Of a stretch of 64,000 nt of DNA, positions 43,246 through 55,000 are shown one piece after another; positions within the stretch are counted from its first letter, which is position 1, and each line of letters starts with the position of its first letter. The stretch is from Brienomyrus brachyistius. Its lineage: Eukaryota; Chordata; Actinopteri; Osteoglossiformes; Mormyridae. A model generated the notes under the pieces. It ran no database searches. It worked only from the letters and a program-made list of their open reading frames with translations, and was not told the DNA's origin. The position numbers were made by a program, and so were the translations under genes. Location of the stretch: assembly GCF_023856365.1 (NCBI RefSeq), contig NW_026042428.1:124001-188000 (forward strand), written 5' to 3'.

Positions 43246-44169
43246 CGCTTCTGCCTGCAAACGTGACACCAGCAGCACATTCCCAGACGAGCGATGTTCC
43301 CTCCGTTCATTCCGTTGAGGGGAACCGACGTTCTTCATTACCGCTAACAAGATATGCAGAAATAAAATAGATCAACTGACTGACACTGGTTCACGGTGTC
43401 ACTTTTTCATGGGTTTCAGTTCAAAGCCCCGTTAAGTTTGTGGCATTGCGGGCCATTCCAGGGCTGGTTACGCTTCCACAGCAAAGATCCACGTATTGTT
43501 ATAGCTGCAGAGAATAAATAATATTTTCCCAGCAGGACTGAGGCACATCAGTCCAGCGTGGCATGTGCACTTTTCTTCATCTCCTAAGAAATCGAGTCAA
43601 TTTTCCTGCTCTTTGGATGCAGTTTAACGTGAACACACTGGGCCACTTAAGGAAAACATCCTGTTGGTGGCAATTACAGAACGCCCCCTTCAGGGCTAAC
43701 ACCTGCGGTTACGGCCCATTTCAGCTCATGGGGAAGGCACTGAGGACCCATTTCCTCCGGGTGTTAAAGCGCGCCGACACGCGAAGCTCCATTCCGGCCT
43801 ACTCCCCCCCCCCGCGATGCTTGTCCCTGTAAGGGGAGATGTCTGAGCATGAGTCAGGCCTGCTTACCAAACCAGGCCGGATTTTTGCGATAAACATAGG
43901 TGTAAAGCCTTAGGAGTAGATCTCCTTTCAGATGCTGATGCTCCAGCCTTTGCTGGCTGGGCGGTCCCCTGACGAGTATTTAGTCAGGTGGATAAAACAG
44001 ATGAAGGCTTTTACGGTAACCCAGCGGGGGGGGGGGCAGCGTTTCTGCTGATGCTATTGCTATTTTAATTTTCAAAACAGAAAAATTCTTTCTTCTGTTG
44101 CGTTCAGTTGACACTGGTACTGAGAGTCGAAAGACGCAGGAAAGCAGCGACCCCCCCCAATTTCAGCAA
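43246..44169. other. Unassigned sequence
   Basis: C run of 10 (43804-43813) and G run of 11 (44026-44036). No gene recognised. Confidence 0.5.
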
Positions 44170-44202
44170 TGTGTGTGTGTGTGTGTGGGGGGGGGGGGGG
44201 GG
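44170..44202. repeat. (GT)8 followed by poly(G) 16
   Basis: A GT dinucleotide tract runs directly into an uninterrupted G run at 44187-44202. Confidence 0.95.
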
Positions 44203-46180
44203 AGTTAAATGTCATAGCTCTCCCAGTATATGTCTCTTCTTTATTGTGACGCTGTTCAGCATAAGCCTGATTCAAAGTGTCGCACTGAACAAATCCCATG
44301 ACATGCTGCTTACAGACTTGGGCCAGGACGGCACAGTACACACAGCATGGGGGACACACCCTAGGTGATAATGCCGGCAGGCCGGTGTCACTAGCTCCTG
44401 ATGTGTTGAACCGGACTCGGACAGGATGGGCACGTGAAGCCCCAAGTGCGAATGATCAGGAGGGTTCAAGGGGCGGGCTCGGATGAAACAGAAGAAGCAG
44501 GCTGGCAGTACCCCTCCCCCCAGTGCCAGCAGAATGGTACAATCCACCAGCCTCTATCCTATGTCGGAAAGAGAGAGGTGTCGGGTCGGGTCCCGCTTCT
44601 GAACACGTCCCCCTCACCTGAGAAACGGGATTAGAGCCTATCACAGGCCGAGAGCCTACACCTTAATCTCCTAATTCGCGTCAACTTTGGGAAAATCCTT
44701 CTGCATACGGGGAGATAAAGACCGCCTCCCCCCCCCCCACTCCCCCAACAAAATCTTCCTTGGAAGGGGCAGGTAGTTGGGGCTTTGGGTAGGGTTGGGG
44801 GGGGTGTGTGTCAGTTAACAGAGTTTGTGGGCTTAAGTCCTGCTGTCAACGATAAACATGTAAACCCACCCAGTCTGGCAGCAGAGAGCAGAGCCTGAGA
44901 AGCGTCCGTCTGTCTGTGGCTGCAAGCCTCTGACGAGTCCGTTAAGTAGAGCGAAGAAAAACACCAGGAGGATTGTGGGGAAAGTTGTTTTTTTTTGTTT
45001 AATCTTATTAAAAGCTCAAAGGGCTGGCGTGTGCGGTGTCACCGCGAGTGTCAGCAGGCGGCATGGCCCTCCGCCTCACCAAGCCAGAGCCAAGATGGCA
45101 GCCGACAGACACTAATGCGCCATAATCTGAGCGCGGCCCAACGGGAAGCCCGCGGGCTGTGAAAATGTCCGCCGTGTCTCAGACGCCCGACACACACCGT
45201 CTTCTTAAAGGCCCACCACGCATAAAGGAGCCTGAGCACCCACAAATGGTGCTGGTCCAGATCTGTGATTTCCTGATTCCCCCCTGACGTGGTGGGCACT
45301 GGCGACAAGAGATCGTGGGGGGAGGGGGTACAGGTCGTGCTCTTGCCTTTCATTGGGGGGCCGATTTGCAGAGGTAGACTGGGGGCCCATAGGAAGTATG
45401 TCAGCTGCCCCCACCCCCGGTGGGAGCAAGAGTGAGTTTGGGGGCCGGGACAGGCCCACGGACTCGTCACGGACATCTAATCCGCTAATGGGCTCAGGAG
45501 GCTAGTTTTGCTGCCCCCGCCCCCACGGCATTGCCAAGGACGATGCCTGGCTGCACGCTCAGTGACTGCAGAGCCTGGTACAAACACAGGCTACCATGGG
45601 AGGGGGATCATAGCTCCATCTCCCTCAATTTCCAAAGACCCCTCCCATCACTCTGCAGTGTGAACGGTGTGAGACTTCAATATGAGGGCCCATCGCTGCT
45701 TGGGACCGTCAGCATCCAGAAACCTCTAATCAGTTGATCAGTGAGCCAATGCCCAACCCCAAACAGAGCAGGATCCAAATGCACCCTTTGCTGAGTTGTG
45801 ATCCATTCAAGAGCCCCTGTATGTGTAAAAAAGATTAAAAAAGACCAACATCACCATCCCTCCCTGGCACCAGAAGATGCGCCAACGACGCTGCCCGCAG
45901 TGTCACTCTAGGTGTCGCTGATGTTGAAGGGTGTTGATTCTCCATGGACGTGAAGAAGAAGTATAGATACGTTCACTGCGAGTGGCCAGGTGTACCATCG
46001 CAGATCACAACAATCATCTAGGCCGACATCCTTTTTCCCCAAAAAAAATAAATACAAAAAGCTAATATTTGCAAACAAACGTAAACAGGAAGTAAGCGGA
46101 ATTAGCCTCAAGCGAGTTATAATTACCTGACTCTATGAGGGAAAGGCCAGCTGATCAATGGCTACCTGCTACTGCATCAG
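44203..46180. other. Unassigned sequence
   Basis: Open frames around 44270-44640 and 45050-45480 are longer than average, but no domain is recognisable and composition follows the G/C-rich DNA. A C run of 11 lies at 44728-44738. Confidence 0.45.
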
Positions 46181-46228
46181 GCAGGCACTGCGCTGCAGTC
46201 AGACAGGCACTGCGCTGCAGTCAGACAG
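46181..46228. repeat. 22-bp direct duplication
   Basis: 'caggcactgcgctgcagtca' plus GA is present twice in tandem. Confidence 0.9.
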
Positions 46229-48285
46229 AGCGGGACGCTGCAGGCCTTGGTGACAGATCATCACTCAGATCCACGCTAAAGCCAGCATGGTGCTGCTAAC
46301 TCCGGCTGGACGTCACATGGCTGACGTAACTCCTCCCAGATATTTACGGCACGTAGAGCAGTAAATATCCCCCCCACTTACGGAGACGCAGCCTCGGAGG
46401 GGCGGTAAGAAACTTCTGGCGATGCACTCTCACCCGGATTTATGGCTCTGTGATTCATTGTCCCAGCCACCTTTCTGTTTTATGGCGCTTGGCCAAACAA
46501 CACCGTGGGCTCCCAGAAGGTCTAAGGTACTGATTAGGCCGCTCTGCAGTCTTCAGAAAATGGTCCGTCGGTTGTCCCATAGCAGCAAATTAGACTGTGG
46601 CTTTCAGCCTTGGAAATGTCCACGCAAGATCAAAGTCAACCCCTGTCTTTGAAAACACCATCGTTTTCCATCTTGCATCTCTGCGTGATTCAGTAAAAGG
46701 TTTGGGAAACGCTGTATTAAGAACAGAACTGGGTGTATCAACTGAAAAGTTTACTTTTTATAACTTACATCCATACGCTATTATAATGAATTGTTTTATC
46801 TAATCTGAAGGCCTACAAGGTAACCTAAGAAGTACAGGGCAGGAATTAAGCTTCTTAGGGCTAAACAGCAAAACAGACCATTTTATCATATGTTTGCTGC
46901 TCTGTGACAGCCAAGTCACTGAGAGAAATGTGGGAGTTTAGGGTGCGACTGCAGTATTTCCAGAACTGCAAGCCCATGGGTGACTAGTTCTGCTCTGCAG
47001 CAAGGACAGTTTTAGCACACAGTCTCAACAGGCGCCACTGAAGAGCACCACACTTGCTTCACCTGCTCCCAACCTGGCCTCGTGGCTGCCCTGACTCCCC
47101 CTGCCTTGAGCCAGACCTGAGTCGATTCCTCTGTCCCCAACCTGGAGACCCGCCTTCTGCCAGCTGGCCCCCTGCTGGCGGTTACAGGCATACATTGACC
47201 AAAAGTCCATCCAAGGCTCCAGGGGACAGAGATACTACAGCCAGGCTGGAAGAATGACTCTGCGTCTACGTGGGTATAAAACCAGCCAGGAAACCACAAT
47301 GCAATGCGGTTCGCTCTCCAAAACACCTCCCCCGCATTCTGCGGTCTATGTGGCCATGAAACACGCGCAAAGCTCACCTCCAGTCAAACAAAGTTTTTAT
47401 TTAGCTAAAGTTTAGCAAGTAACCGTGAGACTCTGGATGCTAACGCATGTCGTTAAAAAACAGCCGGCATTTCAACTGGACATTAGCGCCAGCTGATAAA
47501 CAGCAGAGCAGCAGATCTGGTGGGAAGAAGGCAGAGTGACGTGAAGTCTGGGTTGGTGGTAGAGACCCAGGCCAATTCCAGGCCAGGCCCAGACCCAGAC
47601 CAGGGGTAAGAAAACTAGCTTGAGACTCAGCCCTCTGAAACCTTAATGATTAAAAGCGAAAGACCTTCACGGGCCTCCAAAAAGAGAGAGTGAGACATTT
47701 GCGTCCACTATCTTCTTGGTTAAAGACACAACTGTCTCATGGAAAATTAATGATCAATCTTAAGTACTAGTTAGCGATTTTCGTTCATCCAAAAGTTTAC
47801 CTATTTTTTTTTGTACCACAGCTAAGTGAAAATTACCCATCTACACAAAATATGAAGCGTTAAAGTAGCTAGCATCTGGCCTCGGGTGACCTTCCACAAA
47901 GGCCCATCAGTCAGCGAGAGGCTGACATTAGCCACAGATCGAGAATGCAGTCACAGCTTTGCGGTAAAACCCTTCATTGAGAAGATTTAACAAAACAATG
48001 AAACAGAAAAGGTGAACATACAGCATTCTTCCCATTTGCATATCGACGCGAATCCGTGATCCGTCGGAAAAAAGAATAGTCAGCCTCGGTTTTTCGGGGT
48101 TACAAACCCTGCCGGAAATGCTCATTAGCACTGGCTACGCACTATTAGCACCGAGACGCAAAATAGCTAACGACGGCCGCACAGTATGTTAGTAGATTAT
48201 GTAACAAAAAGGCACAGCGTCCTCTGAGAAGATGACAGCAAGCCATCAGAAAGTCTTGCCAGTCACCACCATTCGTATGTTTCTC
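46229..48285. other. Unassigned sequence
   Basis: No coding exon, RNA gene or named repeat recognised. 47700-47930 is AT-rich and could hold a weak non-coding element. Confidence 0.45.
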
Positions 48286-48304
48286 GGGGGGGGGGGGGGG
48301 GGGG
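48286..48304. repeat. Poly(G) tract, 19 bases
   Basis: Uninterrupted G run followed by CGGGGG. Confidence 0.97.
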
Positions 48305-48359
48305 CGGGGGCTTGGTGTCACCTGGTCACCTCACTGCTTGTGCTATTTTATTGCTACAG

Positions 48360-48780
48360 ATAGATTTAAGTCAAGTCAAGTGGGTCTTTATTGACGTTCC
48401 ATCAATATACAATCCACAGCGTACAGTGGCAGGAAATAACATTGCCCAGGACCGCAGTGCGGGATGTATACATAAAGTTCAGAGACTGTAAACAAGACGG
48501 GTGCAGTACATGGGGGGGAAGGAGAATAATAGCTAATATATATAATAATAGAGAATATATATATACACTAACACGGGGGAGCTAGGGGTCCCCACACAAT
48601 GTAACACATACGGTGGCTACTGTAGAAATAATAAATACAACAGATGTAACGATACGACATGGATGCAGGAAAAGGTGCAGTGTGGGTAATGTTCACTGGG
48701 TGAAGTGAGCAGTGGTGGCGGTGAGCCAGGCTTATTTAAGGGCCACAGTGGTATCCACGGCAGCTGCGACCTGCCGTGTG
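48360..48780. mobile_element. Dispersed fish repeat starting 'aagtcaagtcaagtggg'
   Basis: 'aagtcaagtcaagtgggtct' followed by 'ttattgacgttccatcaata' and 'gtacagtggcaggaaataac' has the layout of a very common fish repeat (AAGTC repeats, TTTATT, then 'gtacagtg..aac'). It continues through AT-rich 'taatatatataataatagag' to 'gcaggaaaaggtgcagtgtg'. The family is recognised from general knowledge and its limits are approximate. Confidence 0.5.
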
Positions 48781-48789
48781 GGGGGTGCC

Positions 48790-48855
48790 TGTCAATACAG
48801 TAGGCGACATAGGCAGGCGCCTAGGGCACCATCTTCAGACGGGGGCGTCGACTTA
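48790..48855 (+). mobile_element. Dispersed repeat sharing 'gacataggc..gcctag', copy 2
   Basis: Matches 17936-18010 over 'gacataggc', 'cgcctagggcacc', 'atcttc' and 'gggggc'. Only the core is preserved. Confidence 0.5.
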
Positions 48856-49180
48856 GCATGACACAGTGAGAATGGTCGATAGTCACACCGGGGTGACAGA
48901 CAGTAATGCCACACAGATGTAGGGGCTTGATATGAACATGTGCTGCCCTCAGACAGGCCCCTGGACGTCTGGGTCAGCAGTTCGGTCAGTGTGTCCCCGG
49001 GACACCTTTTTGGGGACCGGCAGAGTTCATGTCGACTGACCGCACACCACAGATTAGAGCCGTACCACTGCCTCAGATCAGGGCTTCGGAGAGGCAGTCC
49101 TACCCTGGTAATTAGGCACGTTCGGACCGCACTTTAACTGGCCTGACCTGAACTGCTTGTGGGTTCATCTCACAGCGACC
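48856..49180. other. Unassigned sequence
   Basis: Nothing recognised. Confidence 0.45.
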
Positions 49181-49850
49181 TCGCAGAACAGGCCATTAAT
49201 TACTGGGAACTCATCCCGAGGACGATATATATTTTAATAGCGAACAGAGGTGACTCAGTCGGGTCGGGAGAGAGAGCCGATCATGCTGGGAAAAGAAGAA
49301 TTAGAGCATTGCTTTCATTTTGTGCAACGGTTTGTGAAATAGATTATCGCCGCTATAATTCTTAATAAAATGCTACAAAACCCTAGAACAACAACATAGG
49401 ACAGTGTGAGGTCCCCTTCACAGAGTTTATATTAATATATACTGTACGTTTTCAGTTAACGGTAATGAAAGGTATGCTATTCTGCATCCTGACACGTACA
49501 CGTGTGCTCACGTGTGAAGCGGCGTGTTTGCAGTCTGAGTTTCACGTGACTCACCCTGCCGGAGGAAACGAGGATCTGTGTTGTATCAAAATGAAGATCG
49601 AGCGGGATTTGGATCCAGCCACCGGCCGCTGTTATGATTATCGATGGCGGGTCATATTTTCCATTTTAAAGGAGACAGACGCGCCCCACGTCTGAGGGGA
49701 GCTGGGGGGGGTCCGGGCTGGCCCGCGTCTGCCATTTGTTACCCTTCGTGTAATTATCTCAGGTCACGTCTATTGAATATCTGATTCGGCTAATGAATTC
49801 CCAGGATTCATTTCTGCACCACAATGTTCTCATTGTTTCCAGTAAGATCT
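49181..49850. promoter_or_regulatory. Candidate conserved non-coding element
   Basis: 'caggccattaattactggga', 'atatatattttaatagcgaa', 'gccgctataattcttaataa' and later 'ttcggctaatgaattcccag' occur in complex DNA without repeats. Confidence 0.33.
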
Positions 49851-50059
49851 GCGGGAGCCGAGGTTTGCAAGTAAACTGATCACACTCTATGGTGGTGGGG
49901 GGGGTCATCGATTCAAGCCCCCCCGCACCCCCCTCTCCAAAGGCTATGCTACCAGTGGCTATTCAAGCCCCTGTTCAGTTATACTGCACAAGCCCCACAG
50001 AGCCACCCCCAGCCCCAAACCCACCACATCAATTCGCTCAGAACTTAGAGGTGTGATGT

Positions 50060-50270
50060 GGGGGTGTTTCGTATATGTGTGTGTGTGTGTGTGTGTGTGC
50101 GTGGAACCTGTTATTGTGAAGTTGTGGGGACCATTTTTCAGGTCCCCACAAAGATCAATGAATGCAATCAGAAAACTGAAAATGTTTTCCCCATAGAAAT
50201 GAATGAGTCCCCATGAAGATATAATTGCAAACCTTGGTGCGTGTTTGTCGGTATATGGTCCAGGGGGGCG
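50060..50270. mobile_element. (GT)n-linked dispersed fish repeat with 'ggggacc..ggtcccc' palindrome
   Basis: A GT tract (about 50076-50099) is followed by TGTGGGGACC and GGTCCCCACA, perfect 10-bp inverted arms at 50123-50132 and 50141-50150. Next come 'atgaatgcaatcagaaaact' and 'gaatgagtccccatgaagat'. This arrangement is widespread in fish genomes next to GT repeats. Confidence 0.6.
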
Positions 50271-51907
50271 GGGCCACAAGGGCACTGGCCCCTGCTGTAA
50301 GCTACCTATTGGCCAGGGTCCAGTAGACCTGGAGAACCACCTACTTTGTCACTCACTGATTCCTAACATATCATTGGCTAATGAAACTGTTGGACCCTCT
50401 TTATGCTCCTCACCCTAAACAAATCATAGAATCTCCATCGCAATGTTCTCATACCTTGTTAAATGACAGGTGCAGGGGGGGGGTCCCCTCTAAGGATCAC
50501 TATGAACTTATAATCTGGCTCCCAAACATTGCAAAAGTTTGGTCACAATAGTGGGGGTGGGGGTCTCAAAGCACTGTGTGTGGTTTCTGATGACCTCACC
50601 ATAGCCGGCAGAGGGGATGCCGTGGCAACGCGTTCCCTGCTCCCCCGGCACAATCTGACTGGGGTCCTGTTAATGAGCACGAAGAATACCAGCAGATGGG
50701 GCGACCAGAAGGGGGCGCCAGCTGGCCTGGGCGGGCGAGGCGAGCGGGCAGGAATTCCTGTGGCATTTAACCAAACAAATTTCGATTTAATGGGGAAGAA
50801 AGGAAAAGTGTGGGTCAGGATTTATTCGAACCTTCCAGGATGAGCTCTGGGCTCGAGGAACACTGAGACCATTTAAGAGCTTTCCGGAAGGGAGATACTG
50901 ATTAACCGGCATGATATTAAGGAGGAATTAATATCTGCGGGGGGCAGAGAGATTCAGGGATACTCTGTGCAGGGGTTATGCATACTGTACTATGTGGAAA
51001 TAAGAGCCTCTACCTGCACACTGCTTGGGAAGGTGGTGTCCGAACGGGAGTATCGGGGTTAAATCGGAGGGAGCAGGACTAAACGCGGCCAACACTGTGA
51101 CTCTGTTAGCCATCGTGGGAAGGGCAGTGCAGAGGCCCTCTCTCATTCGTTAGTCTGTTTTCCAATTTGTGTTTTATTTTCAGTCCACTGTCAGTCACGT
51201 GGTGATGGGGAGTCACATGAGCAGGACGGGGCACAGACAGACACACGCTTGCTGGCGTGCAGCTCAGAGGCCTCAGGTGTCCGGGAGAGACCTATGGGCC
51301 CCCAGGGGGCCCCAGCCGTTTCAGGTTTCAGGACTGAGACGCTCGTCACCTCGGCGGGTCATTTAGGGGAACGGCAGAGCTGCAGCACTGAGCTGACGGG
51401 GTCGTCCCGCACTTGGGACACCGGTGACGTCATTGACAGGTGGCAGTGGGCGGGGACATGTGAAGTCGAGCTCACACAAGCCCCGCCCCCATCCAGCTTG
51501 AAACCCTTCAGATGCAGGTACACGTTATATCCAATTTATTTGCTGGTTTTAGCATTGATATAGAACAGAAGATGGATTGTTTACTGGGTAGACCTGTTAC
51601 CTCTTACGTATAGGGATGGGGCTTTAGAGAGTTTTCATGTTCTGTGGCTTTTTACCTATAATCTAGAGACACGCATGTAGGCAGTGGTGTCTATAAGACT
51701 GCCCCTGTATCTGTGCCCTGTGATGGAGGGTGTGGCATGAAAGGCACTGTGGGTTTGTCCCTGAGAGCCTGAAAACCAGAGCCGCTTGAACACGGCGTGG
51801 AAAACACCAGAATGTTTCACGGCTGGGCCCAGCCACTGAATCCAGTCATTAACTATGAGTGTGGCCCGGCTCCATTACCAGCTCAGGGCGTAACCCGAGC
51901 ACCTAAA
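50271..51907. other. Unassigned sequence
   Basis: No gene recognised. A pyrimidine-AG word ends at about 51182. Short AT-rich patches lie at 50870-50940. Confidence 0.45.
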
Positions 51908-52243
51908 GGGACACCACACCAGTGACACTGCGTTTGGGACACCACGCCGGTGACACTGCGTTTGGGACACCACGCCGGTGACTCTGCGTTTGGGACACCA
52001 CGCCGGTGATACTGCGTTTGGGACACCATGCCAGTGACTCTGTGTCAGGGCCTCCACATCAGCGACTCTGTGTCGGGGCCTCCACATCGGTGACTCTGTA
52101 TCAGGGCCTCCACATCAGTGACTCTGCATCAGTGACACCATGCCGGTGACTCTGCATCGGGGCCTCCATATTGGTGACTCTGTGTCAGGGCCTCCACATC
52201 AGTGACTCTGCATCGGTGACACCATGCCGGTGACTCTACTTAG
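51908..52243. repeat. Minisatellite, twelve copies of a 28-bp unit in two subfamilies
   Basis: Copies 1-5 are of the 'gggacaccacgccggtgact' type and most later copies are 'gggcctccacatcagtgact'. Hybrid copies begin 'gtgacaccatgccggtgact'. Length is constant at 28. Confidence 0.94.
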
Positions 52244-52903
52244 GGGCCTCTGCGACCCAAAAGATTTTTGAAATTCTGATACTTTTATCTGATGAAATTT
52301 TAAAAAGCCCCTTTTTAGGTGTCATTGTTACGTTTTGGTCTAAGAATCCTGCTTCCTAGAAGAATCCATAAGAATGTGAGGGGATACAGCTATACTCTGC
52401 TATAGTACGCTAGTATAGCAGTACTTTACTGCTAGCAAGTCATGAGAGGTGGTGCTGTTCCTACTTGAGGTCATGTAATTACCTTGATAGGATTAACCCT
52501 TTCCGTTCCAAAAATGTTCCCCTTGGTCTGGGTGTTGTGCAGAGCACAGTGGTTTTGAGATTGCAGCTTGGGGCGGGGGAGGGTCAGCCCTCCTCTTCCC
52601 TGCACCACCAGAAGGTGCCGGAACTCCACCCTCTCTCCCCAAGACCCCTCAGAGTGACACCCAGTGTATAGCTAAAATATTACATTTGCTCTTATTCTAC
52701 TCAACTGGGGCTCTTTTTGCAGAACTGATGCAGCCCCCCTGGGCCTCTGATTTTCTGAAGCACTTTAAGTGTTTAGGTTTGAGTCGGATCCTCACCCAGG
52801 TCTTGGTATCTAGGGCAACAGCTCATGTTGCAATTAGTCAGATAAGACCCCCACCTTCCAGGGGGAGATGGACACTTGGTTTGCTAAATTGCTATTTGTA
52901 TCC
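52244..52903. other. Unassigned sequence
   Basis: Nothing recognised. Short 'tagtatagcagtac' repeats lie near 52400-52430. Confidence 0.45.
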
Positions 52904-53032
52904 GTGTGTGTGTTTCTGTTAGTGTGTATGTGCCAGTGTTTTGTGTTTGTGTGTGTATGTGTGTGTGTGTGTTAGTGTGTGTGTGTGTGTGTATGTGTGT
53001 CTGTGTTAGTGTGTGAATGTCTGTGTCTGTGG
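52904..53032. repeat. Interrupted (GT)n microsatellite
   Basis: GT-rich tract with TA and TTAG interruptions. Confidence 0.93.
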
Positions 53033-53087
53033 GGGGGGAGACCTCTTTGGTTCTGATACCCTGAGCTCTGATTCGCTGGCTGATGTG

Positions 53088-53110
53088 ATAAACAAACAAA
53101 CAAACAAACA
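53088..53110. repeat. (AAAC)n microsatellite
   Basis: About five AAAC units. Confidence 0.93.
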
Positions 53111-53554
53111 TTATGAAAACAACCAAATAATCCTCCTGGGCTGCGCCAGTCGTTTGGCCAGTGGTGGCGTATTCTGGGAATAACACCCACACCGTTCTTC
53201 AAAGTTTACAAACCAATATATTAATATATTAACCTTTATGTAACATTTGTAAGTGACCCTTCTTTTACTTTTTCGGTGGATGGATTGATTAGTTTTATCG
53301 AATCAGTTCCCTGAGACTCAGATGAACGGCTTTCTCTTGTGTCAGGACCTTAGCGGTAACACGGATGTTAACTCTCAACATCCAAACGGGGGTGCCAGTG
53401 TTTCAGGCCTGAATAAAATATGAATCTATATCATCTAGCTGAGACCCAGGACCATCATGTATATAAAACCATAATAACGCGGGAATGGGAATTAACAGGG
53501 GGGGATAGAGGCAGGGATGGGATTAATCCAAATGTGGGTGGGAATGAAAAAATA
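53111..53554. other. Unassigned sequence
   Basis: Nothing recognised. Confidence 0.45.
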
Positions 53555-53735
53555 CAAGGAAACATTTAAATTTATTTTAATAGATGCTTTTATCCAAAGA
53601 GAGAGCATCACTCTGCCAACCCTGCCGCCCGAATTGGTGCTGAGCCAGACCCCAAAACGACTGGCAGCAGTGGGATTCAAACCCACACCCCCAAAGAGAC
53701 TGGAGCCTTAATCCAGCGCCTTAGACCTTAGACAA
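53555..53735 (-). mobile_element. tRNA-derived SINE, minus strand
   Basis: The plus strand starts with the reversed tail 'aatagatgcttttatccaaa'. The reversed B box GGATTCAAACC lies at 53673-53683 and is followed by 'agtccagc'-type tRNA-like sequence ('cttaatccagcgccttagac'). The order is the mirror of the copy at 20641-20850. Confidence 0.78.
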
Positions 53736-53924
53736 GAAAGAAGTCAATTAGTCAGATACAACCAAATGTCTCCCCCCCCCGAATAGTATGAACGTGGGTC
53801 ATTACCCCATAGGTCCCCAAACTTTGCAGCTCAGGATCTCGGAAATAAAAGTTTCAGAGACTTGAAACCAACATTTGTGACTCAGGGGGGGTGGGGCTCT
53901 CTATGATTAATCGCTATGACGTGT

Positions 53925-54090
53925 TGCTGTTCCCCGCTACCCTAGAGTCTCATGACCCCCACTTTGGGAGCCCCTGCACCGCTTTAGTACCAAATGCAGC
54001 GGCCATATTTACCCCCACCCAAACCAAGCATCTGCATGAGGCCCTCTGCTGGCCACAAACAGTCACTACACTGGGAAGGAGGCGGTTACC
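53925..54090 (+). mobile_element. Dispersed repeat sharing 'gtcactacact', copy 3
   Basis: 'aagcatctgcatgaggccct', 'ctgctggccacaaacagtca' and 'ctacactgggaagg' are shared with 22025-22110 and with the reverse of 31560-31660. Confidence 0.55.
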
Positions 54091-55000
54091 CCAAGGTGAC
54101 ATTTTGACTTGGCTACCAGAAACACGCCCATCCCTGATCACATGACTTTGCTGTTCCCATCATATCAGGACCGTGAAAACCCACCGAAGAAGTACCTGCT
54201 CCTTAAAGAGTTAATCATACTTTACGGCAACTTGGGAAACTTTTAAAAGTCCGCCTTTTGTAAGTGCACATAATCTCGCTCTGTGAGAGACACATCTCCC
54301 CGGCCGCTCGTCCTAAATTGCACATTTATATTCTCAAAGATCAAAATCACACGCTGTCTCCTTGCAGACTTCCAAAAGGTCCTGCTGCACTCACTCAGAG
54401 ATAATCTATGTGATTTCTGCGGCTTCATAACTAGTTCCAGATTAACGTAGTGCTGTCACATATGAACTTTTCACTGCTACTATTAATGTTAAAACTCTGA
54501 GAACCACTTTGAAGTAAGTATTCCTGCGCTCAATCAAATATGGGGGAGCCCTCCTTCCCACCTTCCGGGACATTCTGAGGCACTTTAATGGGACAGGCAG
54601 AATTGTGTGTTGCCAGGCCTCTTCAGCATAAGCCAACGGTGCTCCCTTAATGGGTGGGGGGGCTAGCTGCCATTGTGTCCCCCAAAAAGCAGAAGAGGAC
54701 GCAATCTGACCCCAGAATTAACAGTCCCGCCTGTCAGCTGTCATGCTAATAGAGAGCTTTCCGGGTCTGCGAATTGCTGCCATTGCGCCCCCCCCCTCCC
54801 CCTTTCATCGGGTGCTAATGGCTCCAATATCGGAGGCTCACTCAGCGCCCCCCCCACTCTGAGTGTTCTTTCCTCAGTATTTTAATTTTTTTTTTTTTGG
54901 GGGGGGGGACGGGACACCTTAAGTCGACCACTTAAATTATGCATCTCAGCCCCTCCTTCCCCCGGCCAGTAGCCCCGCCCATTTCCGCAGGGCCAGTTAC
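54091..55000. other. Unassigned sequence with a T13-G10 tract
   Basis: A run of 13 T runs directly into 10 G at 54886-54908. No gene recognised. Confidence 0.5.

Noticed and set aside
46690..46712. 'ggtttgggaaacgctg' as a second MITE right end
   Set aside because: No matching left end or internal similarity within 500 bases.
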